Part shown: positions 1 to 13,146 of the stretch, piece by piece
Layout of the letters: each line of letters begins with the position of its first letter
Numbering within the stretch: the stretch's first letter is position 1
Assembly (NCBI GenBank): GCA_024867545.1
Contig: JANFNE010000004.1
Coordinates: forward strand, 496,001 to 560,000
Origin: Phytopythium helicoides
Lineage: Eukaryota; Oomycota; Peronosporomycetes; Pythiales; Pythiaceae
Length of the DNA: 64,000 bases
Direction of reading: 5' to 3'
Program-made: the position numbers and the translations under genes
The notes under the pieces: generated by a model
The model's input: the letters and a program-made list of their open reading frames with translations, nothing else
What the model was told of the DNA's origin: nothing
The model's database searches: none

Positions 1-3000
1 GCTGCGCCTTCAGCAGAATTGTGCGGGTCGCTTCCGTTGCAGCATACAGCGCCGCGCGACTCTGTAGGAGGCGCAGCAAAGACTGAAGACGCCGCTCCGA
101 GTCTTTCCATGCACTCTCCGTGGCCTCGAGACGCCGCCGCTCTTCCTCTTCGTCCTCCTCATCCATTTGGTTGTCGCGCTCGTTTTGCATCGTCTCGATG
201 CATGTTTTCAGCGAATTGATATAGTGCCGCAGCACCTTCGCCGAAAGCACAAACACGTGATGCATGTCACGGTGGATGTGCAACAAGTCCACAATCGTCT
301 CGACTGCGCGCACCTCGTCCTTGACAGCGTCGCCTTCTTCGTCCTCTGTCACAGCAGCAGCAAGTGCAACCATTGCAGCCGACGACATGTGAGCGACGGC
401 CGCAAACGACCACTTGGGCTTCTTGGCGCGTGGAGTTGTCGCCTTGCGCACAGTTGGGTGCTCCTGCTGGTACGTCGTCAGGTTCACGAGCACCTTTAGC
501 AATTGGTGGAGGAGTTCCACATGGGGGCGAGAGCGATTGAGGCCACGAATAGCAGCGAAGATGGTGTTTGAAATCCGCAGCTCCACGCACTTGAAACAGC
601 ACTCGCGCGAGTAGCGAGTGCACATCTCAATCGTGTGGCTTGCGAATAACATGTCTTGCAGCTTCTTGCCATGAAGGAGCATATGCAAAGCCATCTCGAA
701 TCGCGAGCCCAAGGTCATCGGACGCCCTCCCTGTGCATCGCTGGATCGATTGATGCTGCTGCTTTGGGCCACAGGAACGCGACGAGCACCAAAAGTTGCA
801 GGCTGATGCTCGACAGCACGGTGCTCAGCCCAGCCGACAAAAGGCATAGCCTCGAGATTCTTCCGGTGTTTGATGAGTTTGGGGTTCCTTTCATGCAGGC
901 GCACCATCGAACCGCGCCACCACGCCTGCACCCGGCGGATAGCATTGCCATAAGCTCGTTCCTTGCGGCGAGGTACAACCACTTGGTGGTACAACCAGTT
1001 ACCGATTGTACGAAGACTCCGGCGCTCGACCTTCTCACGAAGCGATCGAAGACCCTCACGAAGTCGTGTCTCCTCCGCCAATTGCTGACGAGTGTGCCAT
1101 TTCCACCACATGCGCACCCACCACTGCTGAATAGCAGCAGCCGCGCGAATGCGCTGCATTTTCACGTTATACCGGTAATGGATGCGTCCAGCGATTTCTC
1201 TGCGAAGTCGAGACGAACGCCAGCAACGAGCAATTGCGACAGCGCTTTCCCTTCGGATCGACACAACACGGGCACTCATTCGCGTCCAATTGGCTCGTGC
1301 CATCAGAGCTCGTCGGCGACGGTAGCGATGCATTCGATTCAGGAACCAATTCTCGATATGCCAGGCTGCCATCAGTACGCGCAAGTGCTTCACGCGCACG
1401 ATAGCAGCATAGTAGTCCAAGTGGAAACTCCGAATCAGCCAGCCGCGCACATGACGCTGAATGCAGATGCTAGCCGACCTGGCTGCAATGAATCCCCGTC
1501 GAATAGTAGATCCTCGAAAGACAGACTGGATACGCATCGCCGCAATGTGACGCTTGTGATGCCAATAATACTGGAATGTGGCTTGAATGAGGTACGCAGC
1601 GCGATTCTCGACTTTTTGGCGGAGTTGTCGCGCTCGAATCTGCCGCTCGTATTCAAGCTGTTGAGCACGATCGCGTTGCATGTGGTGGTATCGTTGCAGC
1701 ATCCCATAAAAGTACATGAGTGCCCCGAGCTGACGGCGGCGGCGCAGAAGCCGATAGTTGCGCTGAATAAAGCAAGTTGCTTGGCGAAGGCGCTGGTAAT
1801 TCGTGCGATGCAGGTATCCTCGAGTATGGCACTGAATCAGCGTTACCGACGAGGTCAATAGACGAGCTGTGCGCACATAACGGTACATTTGCTGGATTTT
1901 GCGGGCAGCCTTGTGTCGCACGTGCGCTTTGAGCTCCAATACTCGCAGCTCCCAGCTATGTTTCGCCTCCTTCTGCATACGCTGGTACACGATCAAGCAA
2001 TCGTGGAAGTGTACAAGAGCTGCGAATTGGCGGCGGCGGCGCCAGATACGTGAGTTTCGCTGTAGAACGAGCACGCTGGCATACTGGCGGCGGGACTTTC
2101 GTCGTTGAGTGTGACCACGGAATACACTCTGGATCCGAATAGCAGCGCGGGTTCGCCGAAATATCATCAGCTTCTGTTTCTTCTGTTCGACAGCTAAAAG
2201 ATGGTGGAGCCATGCCGCTTGGATCGTTTTCGCGGCATTGTGCAGTCGTGACCACAACACCTGCCGAGCATTTCGGCCCACCATTCTTGCATCGTACCGC
2301 CAGTACGCACGCTGGATGATCTGCGCAGCATGGTTCTGGCGCTGATGAAGTCGCTGGCGCCACCGACGAGCGTGAACTTTCATGACGTAATTCCACCAAG
2401 CTTGCTCAATCATCAGGCAACACTTCTTTTGCAACTGACGTTCAGCAAAACGTTCCTTCTCCTGGGCAACCTTGTACCGCATGTGCTTACGCCACACATA
2501 CTGGATCGTGACGGCAGCACTCACATACTCAACTGTCGCCCGACGAGCAATTGCAAGCTGCTTCCATCGAAAAATGCGTTGCAAACTCACGACTCCACGG
2601 CGCAGCATACAATACTTTTTGCGCTCCCAAAAAGTGCGTACGAGACTCTTGACTTGATCTGCCGCACGCAGCAACCTTCTGCACTGGCGAATCGCCAAGC
2701 GCTTCGCACTCGACGTAAACCAAAATCGCTGAATCACACGTGCGCAGTGATTCTTCTTGCGTCGCATCTTTAGACGGATCAGTGGAGACATCCACCACCG
2801 CTTGAGCCGCGAGGCAGCGTGGATCTCTTTGCTCGACTCCATCAGCCGCGATTGCAAGTAGCAAACAAAAGTAACCACCATCTTCTCCTCGGGGAGATTC
2901 TTTGAGTTGTAGTACTTTGGCATCATCACTGGGATCTCTCCAAGTTGCTTGATACGAGAGTTCACGAGAGCAAAATGGCGCTTCTCATTTGCAAGCAACG

Positions 3001-6000
3001 ATTTGTCGTCTTCCACATCCATGCCATCCGACAGTGTCGATTGAATTTCTGACTTTGACAGTAGCATTGGGTGATAATAGTGCAGCAAGTAGCACAACAC
3101 TCTTCCGTCAGCGAACGACGATGTAAAATCATGCACCGCCACCATGTAGTTGGCACAGACTGATCGGCACCATTGCAACATCAGGCTGTATACGTCGTCA
3201 TCATCCGAGAAATGCAGTGGGGACTCGCTTTGCTGCGCATCAAAAAACTCACGAGCACGGATGCTCATTCGCGAGACCACGCGGTCAATCTCTTGCTCAA
3301 TAGCATCATTGTCTACCAGTGACTGCAGCTGGAAAGTGCTAATAAGGCGCCAAAGTAACGCCAACGTCTTCTCCCGATGCCCGTCAACAATATCCTTGGC
3401 AAGTTGCTCAAGCAACTTTTCATCGATCTTCGAACGCAAGCTCGCAAAACCAGATGTTGTCAGCTGTACGCGACCTGCAAGTCTCCGCATACTTGCGACT
3501 CCACGTCTTGACTTGACATCCTCAAGGATACTGGTTCCACACTTCTCCTGCAAATAGTTCAGACATATCTCCACGTTGTGCACCTTCTGTAACCGCGATA
3601 AGGCTGGCACTCGCAAGAAGCTCGACAGCTTCTGAGCGGATTCGTCGGCCTGACCACCAGTGAGCACCTCCATGAGTCTAGCCAAGATAATTCCATCACG
3701 CAAGTCGACCGCGAGATTCTTGACCTCCAAATTTAATTCGTCCATCGGGATCTGTTCGTGAGAAACAACATACCCAAGCTGCTTCAGATGCTTGTCAATG
3801 CGTCCCTCCGCCGCCAAGAAAAACCGACAGAACTCCGTAATAATGAGTTGAGACTTTTTGACGTTGGTCGCCGCGCCCGTACCAGAGTATTTGGGTTGAA
3901 AGTGATCCACGTCTGCGCCTTCAGTTTCGGGCTCTGTAACTCGAAAGAGACACGGAAAGTGGGCAAAAGTATCAGATCGCTGCTCAATGGCATGGTCGAG
4001 GAAGAGCACAAGCATCAGAAACTTGAGTATAAACGTCTCCATCAACTCGTCGTAGTACTCTCGTCCGTGATCCGTTTCTTGTTGCTCGTGAATCCATTCC
4101 ACCATCGTTTGCAGTCGTCGAGCCATCAATGGGTGTCTTGAGATTCTGAACCAATGGAAACTTCTTTGCAATTTGCGAGTCCTTCACCAAGTGGTGCAGA
4201 ATAACTTGCCGCAACGCAAGTGGCATCTTCCCCTTGAATTTTTGTGAGGGATTCTTACCGGTCGACATGGCGAAAATGTGGTGCAGCGAACATTTCTCGT
4301 GCTTAAGAACTGGAGCACCGAGTACCGCTTCAAGGCCGAGGCACAACCACACAGGGTGGTAGTTGTTCAGCAGTGTAATGAGCTCTTCTTGCAAACCAAT
4401 GTCAGCATACACTGGCCGATCAGCACGCACCAGCAGCTTTTTGTTAGCTATTTCTTCTTGCAACTCGAACAGAATGTCACTCATTGCAGGACTATGGTAA
4501 ATATTGAGAGCCGCAGTCGACCACTTGGCTTGCATTCTCTTCATAGCCAAATGGCGCTAGGGACGCGAAATTGGCGCGCCGCCGCTCAAGACGGACCTTG
4601 GCTCGGTCTGTGAGCATCGAATTTTGAAGCATGGCGCTCTCTGACGCACCGTTCTCGCCGAAATCGTCCGCGAAGCGCTGGTTCGCTGCATCCGTGAGAA
4701 CGTAGTTTATCCACTTGGTGAAACCTTCTTCCTGCTTCGCCATCCAATTTTCATCGTAAAACTCCTTTCGCTGCGACCACCATGACCCCCCGAAAGGCTT
4801 TCGGCCAGACGAGCGTCCAGCGGAATGCTTGAACTCGACAACAGCAGCCGTCTCGCTGCGTCGACGCTTTGGATGTCGAGGTCTGGCTGGAGAAAACTCT
4901 AGCATGTACGATCCTTGTCGCTTCGATCCTGGTGGGTAACGAACCTTTTCCGAGTCATTAACTGCGGGGGATCACAGGGGCACTTGCAGGTGGAGCACGG
5001 GGCTTTGGAACAGAAACCTCAATAATCGGTTCGAGAGCTCCGGAAAGACGGCGTCCGAACCGAGACCTGCTGGGGGCTGGTGGGGCACCAGCACCAATCA
5101 CTTTGCAACGAAGCTTGAGCTTGTCGTTGACCGCAAAGCGCAGCTCACCACGGATCTCACGGTCCACGTCTCCGTCGAGAGGCTCGAACGTGACTCGCAG
5201 GCTTACTGATTGCTCTGGGTCGACGACGCATACGTGGAGGTCGCATTTGAACCGGGGGTGCTTTTGCTGACGAGAAGTGTTCGCACTCTTTGACTTGGTA
5301 GTGCGAGCCGGTGATCGAACGAGAGCGTATCCTTCGTACTTGACGCGAGCATGTCCACGGTCGCTGGGGTTCGTCAGCGTGAGCTGCAGCGTGCGCTTGA
5401 GCCCGACCTGGGACGGCGCCGAACGACAGCACCGGGCACCGTCTCGGCGTCTGTCACGTTGATCGTGACGCCCTGCCCCGACATGGTCGGGACCGGCGAC
5501 TCGGCGTTGGCGCTGGCGGTGACCTCGTCTAGCAGTCGCGCTTCGTCCAGCGGCGCATCCGAGCCGCTGGTCTGCGTGGACACGCGCGAGTCGAACGATA
5601 CGAACGAGCTCGCGACCGTGCGCGACTCGACCACGGCGCTGTTGCTGGCGCACCAGGCGTTGCCCATGTCTCCCGCTCTCGCGTGCTTGGCCGGCGGCCT
5701 CCCCGCCTCACCGTCCGCCAGCCAGCGCTTGCCCAGCGCCGCGCCGTCGTCGCCCTTGGTCTCCTCGTCCTCCTCGCGCGCCGCCTGTCGCCGCCTCACC
5801 GTAATGTGCTGGAAGCGCAGGTGCTTGGCGACGGCCTCTGGCGCCGCCGCCTGTCTCGGCGAGCGGTTCTCCTTGCCCTCGCACTCGTCGCTCGCGGGGC
5901 TCTCGCCGCCCTCCGCCTGCGACGCGGCGCTCGTCACATGCGCCGACGCGTCGCCGCCGCCGTCGTCGCTGCCGCCGGCCCACAGCTCCAGGCGCGCGGG

Positions 6001-6009
6001 CACCTCCAT
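1..6009 (-). CDS. ASPM: ASPM-like (abnormal spindle) microtubule/spindle protein, C-terminus beyond window
   Basis: Seen: reading from ATG at 6009 there is a low-complexity N-terminus, then an ASH (ASPM/SPD-2/Hydin) domain near 5450-5110 (VLSFGAVP, then LTNPSDRGHARVKYEG), a linker, a calponin-homology-type region about 4000-3000 (DLRDGIILARLMEVL; FADGRVLCYLLHYYHP), then many IQ motifs from about 2750 to 700 (AARKIQQMYRYVR, AIRIQSVFRGHTQRR, AAKTIQAAW), and helical repeats in the last 650 bases (EMCTRYSRE, ELLHQLLKVLVNL). Family knowledge: this ASH-CH-IQ-ARM order is that of ASPM, which binds spindle poles and calmodulin. The frame stays open to base 1, so the C-terminus is missing. Odd: five single extra bases interrupt the N-terminal third, near 5432, 5407, 4966-4970, 4553 and 4131; removing one base at each gives a continuous family-like protein, so I read them as errors. 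Identity is confident; exact N-terminus less so. Confidence 0.85.
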
Positions 6010-6637
6010 GGCCGCCGTCCTTTCTCGGAAGGGAAATGACGGCGCTTTATATGACAAATTGTATGTGGAGGAAAAGCGCGCGCGTTTTGTACTGCGCTCA
6101 GTATAGGAGGAAAGCGCGGGATTTTCGCCGCTGGGATTTTCAAAACATTTCCGGATTTTACGAATTTGCGTCACTTGCAAGGTTGCAGGCGCCCAGTTGA
6201 AGTCGCCATACTGTATGCAGCCGAACGCCTGGCGCCCTCCATGCGGCAACTCACAGCGCCTCGCTGTTCGCCACTACCCGACCAGCTCCATTCTCGTGGC
6301 GTCTGAAGTCGTCGAGCAGCCCCCTCCAAGCCCCTCGCAGTCGATCGACCGCCGTTCTACAACGACAACTAAACCGCGCCGAGCTTTGACGCGACCCAGA
6401 CACCCACATGGCGCACATATCGACCAGTGCCATAGCCAATGAATACCGCCTGCCGAGCCCACTCATCACTTCACGAGCAGATTCCACGCAGCTTGCTTGC
6501 GGTGCCCGTCGACATGCCTCTTCCTTGCGTCCGTGAGTGTTGGTCGAACGCGCTTGGCGGCCGCGACCGTTTGCCAGCATTGCTGCTTCAGCTTGCTCGC
6601 TCGCCAGTTGGTCTCTCGAGCTCCTGGCCAGTCAGCG
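6010..6637. promoter_or_regulatory. Divergent promoter region between ASPM-like and ABCC genes
   Basis: The two flanking genes start head to head about 630 bp apart, so this stretch must hold both promoters. I see a TTTATATGAC element near 6047, close to the ASPM start, and a CCAAT box near 6439. No convincing further gene is visible. Confidence 0.4.
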
Positions 6638-9600
6638 ATGGTGGCGTCGGCGCTACTGGGCGAGCGACCTGACCGCCGCTCGTACTCGACGTTCGGTGGC
6701 GAAGATGGAGCCGACGCAAAGCCCTCGAGTCCTCACTGGTGGTCGTGGATCTTCTTCTCGTTCGCCAACCCCGTCATGGCCGTCGGCAATTTGCGACAGC
6801 TCAACCAAGACGATCTGTGGAGCCTCGAGAGCTCCAACAGGGCTGAAAATGTGACGAGGATGCTGAAGACCCAGTACGAGGCTCGCGGACGCTCTATTGT
6901 CTGGGCCCTCGCGTTCACATTCGGCCTGCGAGTTCCTGCTCTGCGGCTTTGGCTCGCTCGTCTGTGGCTGCGTGCCGAGTATTTGCGCCGCTGGTACTCA
7001 ACCGCATGATCGACGCGCTATCCTCGCCCGACACGCTGGACTTGTCTACGTTGATTGGGTGGCTCGGCGCGCTCATTGCGTCCCGAATCGTGCCTTTCGT
7101 TCTTGCAGGCACACATCAACTTCCGTATTGAAGTGACGCTACTTCGGCTCACGGTAGGACTAAAGGGGCTCCTCTTTGAGAAGTCGATGCGTCGAAGTGC
7201 TGTCTCGGATCACGTTGAGCCTAAATCAAGTCAAGCTGAAGGAGTGGAAGAAAGTGATGGCGAAAAAGACGGCGACGATAAGGATGAGAACAAGGTCGTC
7301 GACGTGTCCAACCTGTTCACGGCCGACATGGACAACTTCATTTGGATGGGCTATCAGCTCAATAGCCTCTGGGTTGCACCAATCCAGATCGCCGTCGTCA
7401 TCTACCTACTCTATCTAGTGCTAGACGCTGCTGCATTTGCAGGTTTGGCTGTTATTCTCTTGTCACTTGGTGTCAACACCTACGTTGCGAAGGGGTACAC
7501 CGAAGCTTACGATATGATCATGAAGACCAAGGATGGCCGCATGAAGTCGATCAAAGAGGTGTTTGGCGCCATCCAGATCGTCAAGTTCAACGCCTGGGAG
7601 CCTAAATTCCTTGGCAAGATCCGAACATGGCGAGAACGCGAGATGCGCGCGATCTCAAAATACCTGTACATGATCGCTGTCATCATTTTCCTTTACTGGA
7701 CAACTCCAATTTGCGTGTCAGTGGCCTCGTTTGTGACGTACGCACTAGGTCCTCGGGAAACCGCTGACAGCAGGCCAAGGTGTTCACTTCCATGATGCTC
7801 TTCAACTCGCTTAGTTCTGCGATCGTGGAGCTCCCCGAGGCAGTGCAGTGCATCATCCAGACGCGTGTCTCGGTTGCACGCATCACTAGATACATGAATC
7901 TGCCAGACGTCGACACAACTGGAATCACTCGCACACCCAAGGCCAATGACGGAAGTGATGTTGTCGTGCGATTTAACCACGTGGATCTGGCGTACGAATC
8001 CCCGAAGCATAAAATCTCAAGTGATGATGAAAGCTCGTCAACTTCATCTTCGACCGCCAAAACTACGGTTCTTGCGAATGTCAAGTTCGCAGTTGAACGG
8101 GGTGACCTTGTCGTCGTTCACGGAAGTGTTGGTGCTGGCAAGTCATCCTTATGCTCAGCTCTGATTGGAGAGCTCCCACCAACCAAAGGAGACATCTTTG
8201 TCCGCGACGGGCAGAAGGTTGCGTACTACGCTCAGCAGCCTTGGATCCAGAACTTGACGATCCGAGACAATATTCTCTTTGGGCACGAATACGACGTCAA
8301 GCGATACCAACAAGTGTTAGAGGCATGCTGCTTAGGTCCTGATCTCAAGCAATTCCCAGCAGGAGACCAAACTGAAATTGGCCAAAAGGGAATCAACTTG
8401 TCGGGCGGACAGAAGGCCCGTCTCGCGCTCGCTCGAGCATGTTACGCTGATGCGGATATTTATGTACTCGATAGTCCCCTTGCTGCGGTCGACGCTGTTG
8501 TGCAAAGCCAGATTTTCAGCAAGTGCATTTGTGGTTTTTTGGCGGACAAAACCATTGTGCTAGTAACACACAACCCGGAGATTGTCGAATCTCCTGCTGC
8601 AAATTGCAAGGTCCTGCTGGAGGGAACAGCGGCAACGGTCTCAAGGTTGGCGACGAAACAATCGCGCCGTGCGTTCCAAAACATTGAACTCCATAGTTCG
8701 GAAGCACCTGGTCCGGGTGAGTCAACCAATGGCGCTGGTGATGTGGATGCACTGTCTGCTGCGGCACCGAGTGGTATTCTGGTCGAGGAAGAAGAACGTC
8801 ACGAAGGTCGCGTGTCAAAGGCTGTGTTCATGGCGTACTTCAACGCAATTGGTGGGTACAAAGCGGCAATTGTGTATTTCCTCATTTTAGCGTCGTGGCA
8901 AGCATTTCGAGTCGGCAGTGACGTGTGGCTAAGCCAGTGGACCGGAAGCAAAGACCCCACCTCGTCTACTACAGCTGTCGAGTACAATCTGACTGTCTAC
9001 GGTCTTCTCAGTCTCGGAACTTCCATCTTCTTGCTGATCCGGTCAACTGTCGGTGTGTACTATGGCATTCGTGGCGCTCGCTACCTATTTGACTCCATGA
9101 CGCAGTCGCTACTGCACGCTCCGCTGAGATTCTTTGATGCAAACCCTATCGGACGAATTGTAAATCGGTATGCGGAGGACGTGTCTACAATCGACACAGA
9201 GCTTCAGCTTTCTGTCTGTGATCTCTTCGTGTCAATCATCCTCACGATCGCGCGATTTGCTACCGCCATGTATATCATCAAGTACGCGGCAGTGCTTATC
9301 ATCCCTCTCGGTTACATTTACGCCAAGATTGCTCAATTTTACCTCTCTCCGTCGCGTGAGATCACGCGGTTGTTGAAGGTGGCAACGTCCCCAATTCTAA
9401 GTCATGTCACCATCTCCGAAGAAGGAGTTAGCACACTGCGCGCATTTGGCTCTCCTTTCGTTCAGCGTGCTACGAACGAGAACAGGAAACTGATTGACGA
9501 GAACAGCCGCGCTTGGTTTGCTGAGATCCTCGTCAACCAGTGGTTCGCCGTTCGTATCCAACTGATTGGGTGCGCTATTGTCACGTTGATTGTGACTACA

Positions 9601-10584
9601 CTTGTGCACCTCCGAGGTGTTTTGCCACCTGGCATGGTCGGACTCGCTTTCATGTACGCAGTGGCCATCGATGGCGGTATCGTCTACCTCGTTCAAGAAT
9701 GGTCGCGGTTAGAGCTTACGATGGTTAGTCCCGAACGTGTTCTTGAGTACATTGGCATCCCTCAGGAAGGAACCAGCTCACAGAAGAGTCAGCTTCAGCT
9801 AGTGTCCGACACCAAGGTATTGCCGTCATGGCCAGAGCAAGGCTCCATCACCTTTGAAGACGTCGTCTTCAACTACAAGCCGGGTGCGCAACCAGTGCTT
9901 AAGGGCGTATCGTTCCACATCCACGGCAAGGAGAAGATCGGCATCGTCGGACGCACCGGTGCTGGCAAGTCGAGCATGGCCATGGCGCTGTTCCGCATCA
10001 ACGAGCTCGTGAGTGGACGCATCCTCATTGACGGCGTCGATATCGCATCACTCGACCTCCCGACACTGCGTTCGCGCATGTCCATCATCCCGCAGTCGCC
10101 CGTGCTCTTCCAGGGATCCATGCGCGCGTACATGGACCCGTTCGACGAGTTCGACGATGCGGCAATCTGGACGGCATTCGATAAAGTTGGCTTGAAGGAG
10201 ACCGTGGCTGCACTTGATGGCAAGCTCGCGCACGAGTTGCGTGTCAACGGCGAGAACTTCAGCGTGGGCGAGCGGCAGATGCTGTGCTTGGCGCGTGCAT
10301 TGCTGCGTCAGTCGCGAATTGTGATCATGGATGAGGCAACTGCGTCTATTGACCACGCTACGGAGCGCCGACTGCAGCAAATGATCGAGCGCGAGCTAGT
10401 GGACGCGACGGTGTTGACGATCGCTCATCGACTCGCTACCGTGTTGACTTGCGACCGCATTTTGGTGCTGAGTGACGGGCGTGCAGTCGAGTTCGACTCT
10501 CCCGTGGCGCTGGCGAAGCAGAGAGGCGTCTTCTACGAGCTCGCGCGTGAGGGCGGGTACCTAGAGCAGTTGCTGAAGCAGTAG
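6638..10584 (+). CDS. ABC transporter, ABCC/MRP type (copy 1)
   Basis: Predicted full-size multidrug-resistance-associated exporter of about 1310 residues, with the order TMD1-NBD1-TMD2-NBD2 and no TMD0. Seen: N-terminal WWSWIFFSFANPVM; NBD1 Walker A GSVGAGKSS near 8130 and signature LSGGQKARLALARA near 8400; TMD2 about 8820-9780; NBD2 Walker A GRTGAGKSS near 9949 and signature FSVGERQMLCLARAL near 10258, followed by IVIMDEATASID. ABCC proteins export glutathione or other anionic conjugates. Start chosen at MVASALL because the inverted paralogue (32680-36581) aligns from about there. Odd: TMD1 (6.9-7.8 kb) carries five apparent single-base insertions near 6925, 6975, 7103, 7748 and 7773; the paralogue shows the protein should run continuously through all of them. 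From 7780 to the stop the frame is clean for 2.8 kb. NBD2 is nearly identical to that of the paralogue although the rest has diverged. Confidence 0.88.
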
Positions 10585-11550
10585 AAAGAATACTGTAGTA
10601 CAGGTCGATCTTACGGAATGGGATCTGTTTGTTGAAGTTGAGTTCATTGTTCCAAATCTGGTGTCATCAATCCAAAAAGCTTCGATCAACGGGAGGAATC
10701 GAATGGATCCCTTCAGAGGCACATACTTTCAGTGTCTCACTTCGAGAAAAAGTCGGTGCGCGCTCGCGATGTTGAAATTCGACAGGCTAAATGACGAAAG
10801 AGGCGATGGCGATGGCGATGGCGATGGCGATAGCGATAGCGAAGGCGATGGAGAAATTCTGCGCTGAATCAGCTCGCGACACTAGTACAGGGCAAGCGTA
10901 GTGGGGATTGTGAATTGCATCGATGTTCTTCGCCTGTGAAGATGCAAAGGCACTTTTCATTTGAACTGAATGCGTGATTGGTAAGTCATCTCACAGCATG
11001 GACGACCGCACCACTAACTTGGAGATTCTAGCCCGAGCCTGCACAAATACTCGCAATTGGAATCATGTGGTTGCTTGACAAACGAAGATCACAGCCTCCG
11101 ACAACATGCGCGCTTAGCACCGCTATCTTCAGTTGTGTTTAATCTAGACACGCCGTAATCACTCCGGCGCGAGCAAACGCAACGTGTACAGACGACAATG
11201 GCTACTTGACTAAATGTCGTATTTCCAGTTGGTGACAATTCGTTTGTCGGGGAGATGACAGCAACAAAACGCAAGACATCACATGAATTGATCAACTCGA
11301 ATGTTGTCGTTCACAACATCTGTCGCGGTCACTTCAGCGGTGAGAAGCATCATTTCTTGGTGAGTAGCAGCTCCGGTAATGTCAATCATTCCATATGCAG
11401 ACCTTTTGGCATCAATTGTGTGCTTGCCATTCAGACCCGCCGAAGTCACAAGAGTTGGAGTTGTAGATGGCACTCGCAATCCCTTTCAAAATCTAGCACA
11501 ACCAGTGTTTGGCCGACAACACACGGTGTACTGTCTCCATGCACCAGAAT
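10585..11550. other. Intergenic stretch downstream of ABCC copy 1
   Basis: No gene could be supported. It holds a GGCGAT-type microsatellite at 10802-10850. At 11279-11479 there is a short minus-strand open frame that could be further decayed 3' sequence of the neighbouring F-box gene, but I could not align it to any family. Confidence 0.5.
10802..10850. repeat. GGCGAT hexanucleotide microsatellite
   Basis: About eight copies of a six-base unit, the later ones varied to GATAGC and GAAGGC. It lies in the intergenic region after the ABCC gene. Confidence 0.9.
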
Positions 11551-11905
11551 CTACACAGCATTTTTGTCATAGTTCTTGCGAGGCGCTGTTACCAACAAAA
11601 TATGTATACCTGCTCGAGTGAACGCGTCCCACAAATCCCGGTCGCGCCCCAGCTCCTGAAGAGTCTGCGATTCGCGTCGTGAGATCTTGCACTTGAGTGA
11701 GCGTGCACAAAGCAACGAACCTTGTTCGCTTGGGCAAGCCGCGCAAAATCCGCGCCTCGAAGAAACACCGCTATGCGGCAGACTAGCGCGTCCGACAGAC
11801 GACTGAGCTCGGCATCTTGAGTTTTTGCATGGACTAACGGAGCGCTGGTCGTGCTGAGCGCTGCCGGGAGCTCACCAAATAGGTTGCGCGCGAGCCTGCG
11901 TCCCC
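11551..11905 (-). pseudogene. Truncated F-box protein gene
   Basis: Seen on the minus strand: an open stretch without ATG reading LSRLSDALVCRIAVFL and RGADFARLAQANK, then a plausible 56-nt GT-AG intron (11720-11665), then TLQELGRDRDLWDAF up to a TAG at 11551. The pattern L-D-x-L-x-x-I-x-x-F-L ... LA ... K-x-L ... D-x-x-LW is that of an F-box, the SKP1-binding motif of SCF ubiquitin ligases. The upstream frame hits TAA within about 10 codons of the left edge of the 4.4-kb array, and no start codon is present. I infer that the 5' end was lost when the array arose, or that an earlier exon lies elsewhere. No substrate-binding repeats are seen. It could still be an expressed short F-box protein. 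Confidence 0.5.
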
Positions 11906-11933
11906 AACATGGTTATTCATCGTGACCAGACGA

Positions 11934-12180
11934 CTGACGAGAAACCAAGTCGAGTCTGCGCATCGGGAACTCGAGCGACGGCGCGCGCTCGGCGAAGAAG
12001 ATATGCGAGTCATTATCGCCGAAAACGTGCCGAGGCGGATCTGGGACACAATCACGGTCAGCCTCGCCGGCTATCGCACCATCGTCAAGTGGAAGATCGA
12101 CCGCCAATTTGTCGACATTGAGCTTGTTGATGTCGAATATGCGCCACACAGCAGGGTAGTGCATAGAAATTCAATGAATG
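11934..12180 (+). pseudogene. Family member C, copy 1 (5'-truncated fragment)
   Basis: Plus-strand reading GEEDMRVIIAENVPRRIW, TIVKWKIDRQFVDIELVDV matches the N-terminal half of members A and B. The ATG-containing 5' part present in copies 2 and 3 is absent, and the PD/EVVV motif half is missing. Only a fragment. Confidence 0.6.
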
Positions 12181-12319
12181 CTACCCCTCTAATTGTGAAA
12201 CACGCTTCGAGTCACCCGGCTGCTCCAAGAGGAGCAATGAACAGTAGAAAGAGTGAAAAGCAGCTTGTTAAGATTTATCGCTGTATTACCGTCATCGCGT
12301 CGAAGTCTCATCGATATTG

Positions 12320-12930
12320 TTGACGTGCGTCAACTCCATCAAGCGAAAATATGTACTGCCGAAGCTCATGACTTCAGCAGCATCGACGTCATTTTCATCT
12401 CGACGATACGAGACCACAACTCACGCCACACTCCCATCCTGTCGAGTCGGTCAGAAGAATTTGAGTAGCACAGCCGCGGGAATGTCCGCACATCCTTCAA
12501 AGCGCTCGCAGCAGTGCTGCTGCACAGCTACTCTGGACCACCACCTCGATAACCAAGTGGGGTTTCACAAAGCGTTGGCTGAAGCGAGAGCTAACGTTGA
12601 GTGCAAACATCGGGTTCGCGCGTCTCTGAGAGTTGGCTCGTGCGCTGGGATGTGAGGCGTCCATTTCCGGAGACCAAGTGTTCTTGTGGCGAGCTGCTCG
12701 CAGAGTTGTATGATCAGCTGTGTACCTTGTTGACTACCCTGCTGTGTGGCACATATTCGACAGCAACAAGCTCAATGTCGACAAACTGGTACAGTCTCGC
12801 TTCCACTTGACGATGACGCGACAGTCGGCGAGGCTGTCAAAGCTCGTTTCCCAGATCTGCCTTGGCACGTTTTCGACGATAATGACTCGCAAAACTTCTT
12901 CGCCGAGCTTGAAGATGTAATAGAGAAAGC
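12320..12930 (-). pseudogene. Family member D, copy 1 (decayed)
   Basis: Minus-strand pieces in different frames recall the family: LRVIIVENVPRQIWET, then FVDIELVAVEY, then HLVIEVVVQ, then YRRDENDVDAAEVMSFGS. Several frame breaks and a missing middle make it a relic. It runs opposite to C and points at it. Confidence 0.6.
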
Positions 12931-12952
12931 ACTACTCGTGGAGCTGCACTTT

Positions 12953-12978
12953 GCAAATGCAAATGCAAATGCAAATGC
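12953..12978. repeat. AAATGC microsatellite in the array
   Basis: Just over four copies of a six-base unit, repeated at the equivalent places in copies 2 and 3 (about 17367 and 21780). Confidence 0.85.
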
Positions 12979-13146
12979 ACTCCCCTTGAGGTACTAAAAG
13001 GAAAATACTGGTGTATTACGAGATCTTACGCTAGTTTGATCTAACCTCCTTGCTCATCGTGTGCTTGAGTCCAATACCTCAGCACGGTCATTCCAGGAAA
13101 GTAGGATACGAGGTTGCCGCAGCTAGCAACTCCAGCCAGCAAACAA

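Noticed and set aside
656..1861. 401-codon plus-strand open frame
   Set aside because: Antisense to the IQ-repeat part of the ASPM-like gene; the minus strand gives regular IQ motifs and this frame gives nothing recognisable.
7088..7110. Possible ultra-short introns (16-19 nt, GT...AG) at frame breaks in ABCC copy 1
   Set aside because: The inverted paralogue encodes matching residues through these bases, so they are coding; one extra base explains the break better. A similar test at the RPC7-like break did not fit in phase.
4131..7773. Programmed +1 ribosomal frameshifting
   Set aside because: No common slip codon or downstream stop was seen across the sites, and they cluster by region instead of by gene function.
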